From positions 1 to 9,222 of the forward strand of contig JANWHO010000316.1 in the NCBI GenBank assembly GCA_025450375.1: 9,222 nucleotides of DNA, given 5' to 3'. Source of the stretch: Chloroflexota bacterium (GTDB lineage Bacteria > Chloroflexota > UBA5177 > JANWHV01). The first letter of the stretch is position 1; each line of letters starts with the position of its first letter. Under the pieces are notes generated by a model, which did not search any database, was not told where the DNA came from, and worked only from the letters and a program-made list of their open reading frames with translations. Position numbers and translations under genes: made by a program. This document shows positions 6,227 through 9,222 of the stretch, in pieces.

Positions 6227-7255
6227 CTATCTCCGCGGCCTGGCTTGGCGCCCGGAACGTCCTGCCATCCGGCGGAGGCCCGCCTGCCCTTCAAGCAAAG
6301 CCAGGCACAGCAGGGTGGGGATCGCTACCTCGCGCCAGGCGGCCAGATCAGGCCAGGTTGGTGCCAGGCGAAACGGCAGGACGGCCAGGGGCGTCCCCGC
6401 CGCGAGCGTGCCCATGACGAGCAGGCCCAGCCCGGACGCGAGCACAACGCACGTGCGAACAAGAGCCTGCCGGGATACCATGGTGGGCGGTGGCGCGTCG
6501 CCCGCAAGTTGATCCAGTCTGGCATTCAGGGCCCCGGTCATCCCAAGCGCCAGGGGAGCGACCGGTGCGTCACCCAGGGAGTCCACCATGCGCAGCAAGG
6601 CCCGACCCAGGGCATGGCGCTCCCCCGCATGGATCACGGCGCGGTCGGCGGCTAACTCTTGCGTCCGCGGGAGAGCAGCGGCCAGTTCACGGATCGCGGG
6701 CAGAAATGGAAAGGCCGCCGCGGCGGACCGGGCGATCAGCAGTTGAAGCGGATGGCGACGGACCAGGTGGGCGCGCTCGTGGCGGAGAACCGCCAGCAGT
6801 TCGGACGGGGTGAGCAAGGACAGGGTGCCGGTAGAGAGCCAGACTCGAGTCCGCCAGAGACCCCGGCACAGAGCGAGCGGCGCGCGCGAGTCAATGATCT
6901 CGACCTTGCCGGCGAGTCCCGCGGCGGCGCAGATGGCACGGAGCGCGCCGGACGGCGCCGCAACCCCACGGGACTGAAGGCGGGCCAAAGTCGCCCGAGT
7001 CAACCGCCATTGCTTCCATCCCGCCCCAAGACCATGGGCCATCGACCAGGGAAGCAAGGCGAGCAACACGGGGGCGCCGAAGGCGCGGCCGGCCCGTACC
7101 AGGGCCAGACAACTATCGCTTGCATGGGTGCAACGATCCACCAGGTGCCTGATCGGATAGGGGCAGGGAACGGCCGCGAGCGCCAGGGCGCAGACCAGGA
7201 GGCTCGCGATTCCAGCCAGAGCCAGGAGACTGGCGAAAGGCTTACGCGCCATCAT
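6227..7255 (-). CDS. M56 (BlaR1-like) membrane zinc metalloprotease without sensor domain
   Basis: Membrane-embedded metallopeptidase expected to inactivate the BlaI-type repressor encoded just upstream. 342 residues. Zinc motif HERAH at 159-163 within LRHERAHLVRRHPL, with the third ligand region TQELAADRA at 199-207 (E200, D204), both standard for M56. Hydrophobic segments lie at about 6-30, 58-78, 170-187, 267-295 and 309-321. The protein ends after the last segment: the extracellular penicillin-binding sensor of true BlaR1/MecR1 (about 250 further residues) is absent, so the signal is unknown. Start is ATG at 7255 (or the next codon, 7252), overlapping the end of blaI by 14 bases, with GGAG 7 bases upstream; an in-frame start at 7357 lies deep inside blaI. 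The overlap implies coupled translation of repressor and protease. Confidence 0.92.
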   Translation of the reverse strand: MMARKPFASLLALAGIASLLVCALALAAVPCPYPIRHLVDRCTHASDSCLALVRAGRAFGAPVLLALLPWSMAHGLGAGWKQWRLTRATLARLQSRGVAAPSGALRAICAAAGLAGKVEIIDSRAPLALCRGLWRTRVWLSTGTLSLLTPSELLAVLRHERAHLVRRHPLQLLIARSAAAAFPFLPAIRELAAALPRTQELAADRAVIHAGERHALGRALLRMVDSLGDAPVAPLALGMTGALNARLDQLAGDAPPPTMVSRQALVRTCVVLASGLGLLVMGTLAAGTPLAVLPFRLAPTWPDLAAWREVAIPTLLCLALLEGQAGLRRMAGRSGRQARPRR

Positions 7256-7676
7256 CCAGCCTCTCCCGCTCAAGAAGCAGGGACCGCAGACGATCCAGGC
7301 GGGTGGGATCCGCCCGTTCCAGGGCGTCAACGAATTGCGAAAGGGCAAGCTCGCCAAAGTCGTCCACTAAGTCGTTGACCAGGGTGCCGGCGATTCCGAC
7401 CCGGAATTCCTCCCGCGTGCAGGCGGCTCGGTAAGTATAGGTTTTTCCCACCCTCACGCGGAGAAGTACCCCCTGATCGGCCAGCCTGGCCATCACGGTC
7501 ATGACGGTGGTATAGGCGAGCTCACGATTGGTTGCCAGGCTATCGAGCACCGCGCGCACGGTCACGTCTCCTCGTTCCCAGGCGACCTCCATGATCCGAG
7601 CTTGCAATTCACCCAGATACTTCTGCTCGCCATGTACCGTGAGATGCCGTTGGTCCCTCCGCCCGCGTCGCACCAT
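7242..7676 (-). CDS. blaI: BlaI/MecI/CopY-family repressor
   Basis: Winged-helix repressor that binds as a dimer to TAC-N-GTA type palindromes and is released when the partner M56 protease acts. 144 residues, slightly longer than the usual 120-130. The recognition region is NRELAYTTVMTVMARLADQG at about 50-69, followed by the wing VLLRVRVGKTYTYRA at about 70-84 and a C-terminal dimerisation helix segment rich in Leu and Asp (GTLVNDLVDDFGELALSQFV). Start ATG at 7676 with GGGGAG 7 bases upstream. First gene of a leftward operon with the M56 protease and the nitroreductase, and divergent from the thioredoxin gene. Two matching operator boxes lie upstream at 7743-7760 and 7811-7828, predicting autoregulation and control of the divergent genes. 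No beta-lactamase or mecA-like gene is nearby, so the symbol denotes family only. Confidence 0.93.
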   Translation of the reverse strand: MVRRGRRDQRHLTVHGEQKYLGELQARIMEVAWERGDVTVRAVLDSLATNRELAYTTVMTVMARLADQGVLLRVRVGKTYTYRAACTREEFRVGIAGTLVNDLVDDFGELALSQFVDALERADPTRLDRLRSLLLERERLDDGA

Positions 7677-7741
7677 TACCGCTCTCCCCGGCCCACTCGC
7701 CAGCCCCCGGATTGGACGACCGACTCGCCGCCCATCATCAC

Positions 7742-7770
7742 ATCCTACATAGTGGTAGTATTGGACGCAA
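7742..7770 (-). promoter_or_regulatory. Weak candidate promoter for the blaI operon
   Basis: On the minus strand TTGCGT (7770-7765) and TAGGAT (7747-7742) are separated by 17 bases, with 3 and 4 consensus matches. It is the best pair I found pointing at blaI, and operator box 1 overlies its -10 and spacer, which is the main support. Confidence 0.3.
7743..7760 (-). promoter_or_regulatory. BlaI-type operator box 1, in front of blaI
   Basis: Read on the minus strand the site is TACTAC-N6-GTAGGA; it matches box 2 at 14 of 18 positions and has the same 6-base spacing between half-sites. Lies 66 bases upstream of the blaI start codon. Confidence 0.6.
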
Positions 7771-7786
7771 GCGAGGTCCGACCAGT

Positions 7787-7814
7787 TTGACCGGATTGGG
7801 ACATGTAATATACT
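7787..7814 (+). promoter_or_regulatory. Promoter for the thioredoxin and membrane protein operon
   Basis: TTGACC (7787-7792, 5 of 6) is followed after 16 bases by TATACT (7809-7814, 5 of 6). The expected start near 7821 falls inside operator box 2. The leader to the start at 7935 would be about 114 nt and contains a perfect palindrome CCGCCTAGGCGG at 7857-7868. Confidence 0.55.
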
Positions 7815-7828
7815 ACCTTAATGTAGTA
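7811..7828 (+). promoter_or_regulatory. BlaI-type operator box 2, on the thioredoxin promoter
   Basis: TACTAC (7811-7816) and GTAGTA (7823-7828) are perfect inverted half-sites around CTTAAT, matching the dyad bound by the BlaI/MecI/CopY family. The box overlaps the rightward -10 and covers the expected start point, a classic repression position. Confidence 0.75.
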
Positions 7829-7856
7829 GTGAGCTGCGGTCGGTTGGCTGCCCCGT

Positions 7857-7868
7857 CCGCCTAGGCGG
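7857..7868. repeat. Perfect 12-bp palindrome in the thioredoxin leader
   Basis: CCGCCTAGGCGG is fully self-complementary and lies about 65 bases before the gene. No T tract follows. It could be a protein site or a small hairpin; nothing further supports a role. Confidence 0.3.
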
Positions 7869-7934
7869 CGGCTCGGGTGGCCCATTTTCGCGAGAACGAC
7901 GAATCACTCTGGTGAATGGTGCATGGAGAAAGAG

Positions 7935-8771
7935 ATGAGCGAGCGGTCGGGTTCAACCAGTGACAGGAGCACGCGGGGAAGTCAGGAGCCTGGGCCGATC
8001 GGTGGAGCACCTGTCCGACCCGCGGGGGCCCGCTCGTCGCACCGTCGAGCGGCGACTCGCGGGCCGGAGACCGAGCAGGCCGCGCCAGCGCTTCCGCGGG
8101 CAGGCGGGACAGGGTTCCGGCCCACTCGGCGTCCGACCCGTGCCCAACAGATCCGCCAGGCGCGCACTCGACGTCGGGCCTTTCTCTTCGGCGGCGTGCC
8201 CCTGGTCCTGGTAGTGATCGTGGTGGCCATTTTGATCGCGAGCAACAGCATGAGTTCGACGGGAATGGTTAACGCCAATGACCTCAATCCCGGGAGCCAG
8301 GTGCTGAAAGTGGGGACCAAGGCGCCGAACTTTACCCTCAAGACGGTCGATGGCAAGCCCTACAGCCTCTCGCAATTTAAGGGCAAACCAGTGCTGTTGG
8401 AGTTCTTCGCGGTCTGGTGCCCGCACTGCCAGCGCGAAGCCAAGGTGATCAGTCAGCTCGATACCAAGTTTGGCCCCAAGGGGCTGCAAACCCTGGCCGT
8501 GCTGGCCAGCCCTTACGGGCGAAACTACGATTCGAGCGGCGGCAGCGACCTGAGCATCGTCACCAAGAGCGACGTACAGTGGTTCGAGAAGACCTTCGGT
8601 GTACAGCACCCCACCCTCATTGATCCCACGTTCGCTACCGTGAACACCTATAATGCCACCAGCTATCCCACCCTCTATGTGGTGGATCGGCAGGGAGTGA
8701 TCCGCTACGCCAACACCGGCGAACAGCCATATTCGGCTTTGGCGGCGGCGATCACCGCGGCCTCCAAATAG
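7935..8771 (+). CDS. Membrane-anchored TlpA/ResA-like thioredoxin
   Basis: Extracytoplasmic thiol-disulfide oxidoreductase tethered to the membrane. 278 residues. Residues 1-80 form a low-complexity cytoplasmic tail rich in Arg, Pro, Ser and Gly; one membrane helix follows at 84-103 (FLFGGVPLVLVVIVVAILIA), preceded by RTRRR, so the C-terminal domain faces outward. The thioredoxin fold spans about 123-276: VGTKAPNFTLKTVDGKPYSL, then the active site FFAVWCPHCQ with C162 and C165, and the cis-proline in SYPTLYVVD (P245). The WCPHC pair resembles DsbA-like CPHC sites more than the CxPC of reducing TlpA proteins, so redox direction is open. Start ATG at 7935 has GGAG 6 bases upstream; the in-frame ATG at 7923 has none and adds only 4 residues. 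It is the first gene of a rightward operon under a BlaI-type box. The long tail is an oddity without a known role. Confidence 0.9.
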   Translation: MSERSGSTSDRSTRGSQEPGPIGGAPVRPAGARSSHRRAATRGPETEQAAPALPRAGGTGFRPTRRPTRAQQIRQARTRRRAFLFGGVPLVLVVIVVAILIASNSMSSTGMVNANDLNPGSQVLKVGTKAPNFTLKTVDGKPYSLSQFKGKPVLLEFFAVWCPHCQREAKVISQLDTKFGPKGLQTLAVLASPYGRNYDSSGGSDLSIVTKSDVQWFEKTFGVQHPTLIDPTFATVNTYNATSYPTLYVVDRQGVIRYANTGEQPYSALAAAITAASK

Positions 8772-8785
8772 GAGAAGACCAAACC

Positions 8786-9202
8786 ATGAAGAAGGCCACC
8801 ACCATAGCCCAGGCGCTCATCCGCGGTCTCGGATTGCTGTTGGTTATCCTGGGAATCGTCATCTGGACCGGCAAGGCCGATCAGATCATCTCCTTGCACC
8901 GCTTCCTGGGGATCGTAATTGTCCTGGCCCTGTGGACCCTCGCCTATGTGGCTGGACGGTCCGGAGTCAGCAGCGGAATCATCGCGGTTGCCGTGGTCTG
9001 GGGACTGGTAGCTCCGATCCTAGGTCTATCGCAAACCCAGGTGCTCACCGGAAATGGGCATTGGATCATCCAGGTACTCCATCTCCTGATCGGCCTGGGG
9101 ATCATCACCCTGGGCGAGATGCTTGCCATGCGGATCAAACACGGCGATCACCCGCGGCCGGCCAGTCCCCTGGGAGTCCAGGGCCCGCATGTGGTTGGAT
9201 AA
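8786..9202 (+). CDS. Four-helix membrane protein of unknown function
   Basis: I do not recognise a named family. 138 residues with hydrophobic segments at about 10-28, 36-56, 62-80 and 92-116, and a hydrophilic His/Pro-rich tail (HGDHPRPASPLG). Histidines lie at the mouth of or inside helices: H38 in SLHRFLG, H92 and H99 in GHWIIQVLHLLIGLG. An outer and an inner histidine in a small four-helix bundle resemble b-type haem proteins, but this is speculation. The basic N-terminus (MKK) suggests it faces the cytoplasm. ATG at 8786 with AGGAG 11 bases upstream, slightly far; the start lies 14 bases after the thioredoxin stop, so the two are almost surely cotranscribed and may work together in extracytoplasmic redox chemistry. 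Only 20 bases follow in the window, with no terminator visible. Confidence 0.85.
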   Translation: MKKATTIAQALIRGLGLLLVILGIVIWTGKADQIISLHRFLGIVIVLALWTLAYVAGRSGVSSGIIAVAVVWGLVAPILGLSQTQVLTGNGHWIIQVLHLLIGLGIITLGEMLAMRIKHGDHPRPASPLGVQGPHVVG

Positions 9203-9222
9203 CCTCTCGCCGCCTCACAGCC

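Noticed and set aside
6659..7378. 239-residue plus-strand frame over the M56 and blaI genes
   Set aside because: It is rich in Gly, Arg, Gln and Pro with no domain, and lies opposite two genes with clear motifs.
7811..7828. Box 2 as a CopY-type copper operator implying copper resistance genes
   Set aside because: CopY sites are TACA-N2-TGTA; this spacing differs and no copper ATPase or chaperone is nearby, while a BlaI gene with an M56 partner is adjacent.
7953..8609. 218-residue minus-strand frame opposite the thioredoxin gene
   Set aside because: The plus strand carries the CPHC active site, cis-proline and membrane anchor; the antisense product has no features.

Overview
The window reads as bacterial chromosome with fairly high GC and strong G/C preference at third codon positions. 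Gene content and protein style suggest a Chloroflexota-like (or less likely actinobacterial) soil or thermophilic bacterium: a Tat-exported sugar-binding protein, GTG starts, a BlaI/M56 pair, and a membrane-anchored thioredoxin with a basic N-terminal tail. That assignment is an impression from the proteins, not a measurement. There are no tRNA, rRNA, CRISPR, transposon or phage genes.

Left half (1-5619) is a sugar uptake and cleavage locus. On the minus strand lie an ABC sugar-binding protein (1422-2762), a MalF-type permease (421-1413) and a MalG-type permease cut by the left edge (1-424). Divergently, on the plus strand, lie a LacI-family regulator (3228-4274) and a glycoside hydrolase family 4 enzyme closely resembling MelA alpha-galactosidase (4288-5619). 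The natural reading is import of an alpha-galactoside such as melibiose or raffinose, intracellular hydrolysis by the NAD/Mn-dependent GH4 enzyme, and repression of the locus by the LacI protein until sugar appears. No transport ATPase is in the window. The control region between the two arms holds two good sigma-70 promoters back to back (TTGACA-N18-TATAGT leftwards, TTGACA-N17-TATGAT rightwards). It also has a perfect 12-bp palindrome on the transport promoter start site and a cluster of GGAAAC half-sites. The binding-protein mRNA would carry a leader of about 320 nt, and a 42-nt near-perfect hairpin follows the binding-protein gene, recalling the malE-malF junction of enteric bacteria.

Right half (5614-9202) is a second, unrelated module. 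Leftwards run a BlaI/MecI-type repressor (7242-7676), an M56 (BlaR1-like) membrane metalloprotease with no sensor domain (6227-7255) and a YdjA-like nitroreductase (5614-6216), tightly packed. Rightwards run a membrane-anchored extracytoplasmic thioredoxin-like protein with a WCPHC active site (7935-8771) and a four-helix membrane protein (8786-9202). Between the arms are two 18-bp BlaI-type boxes that share 14 of 18 positions; one sits on the -10 and start site of the thioredoxin promoter, the other lies in front of blaI. I infer that BlaI and its protease control not a beta-lactamase but a divergent redox regulon (thioredoxin, 4-TM protein, nitroreductase). This is the most interesting system in the window. 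The two modules meet tail to tail at 5614-5619, where their stop codons lie inside a 6-bp convergent overlap.
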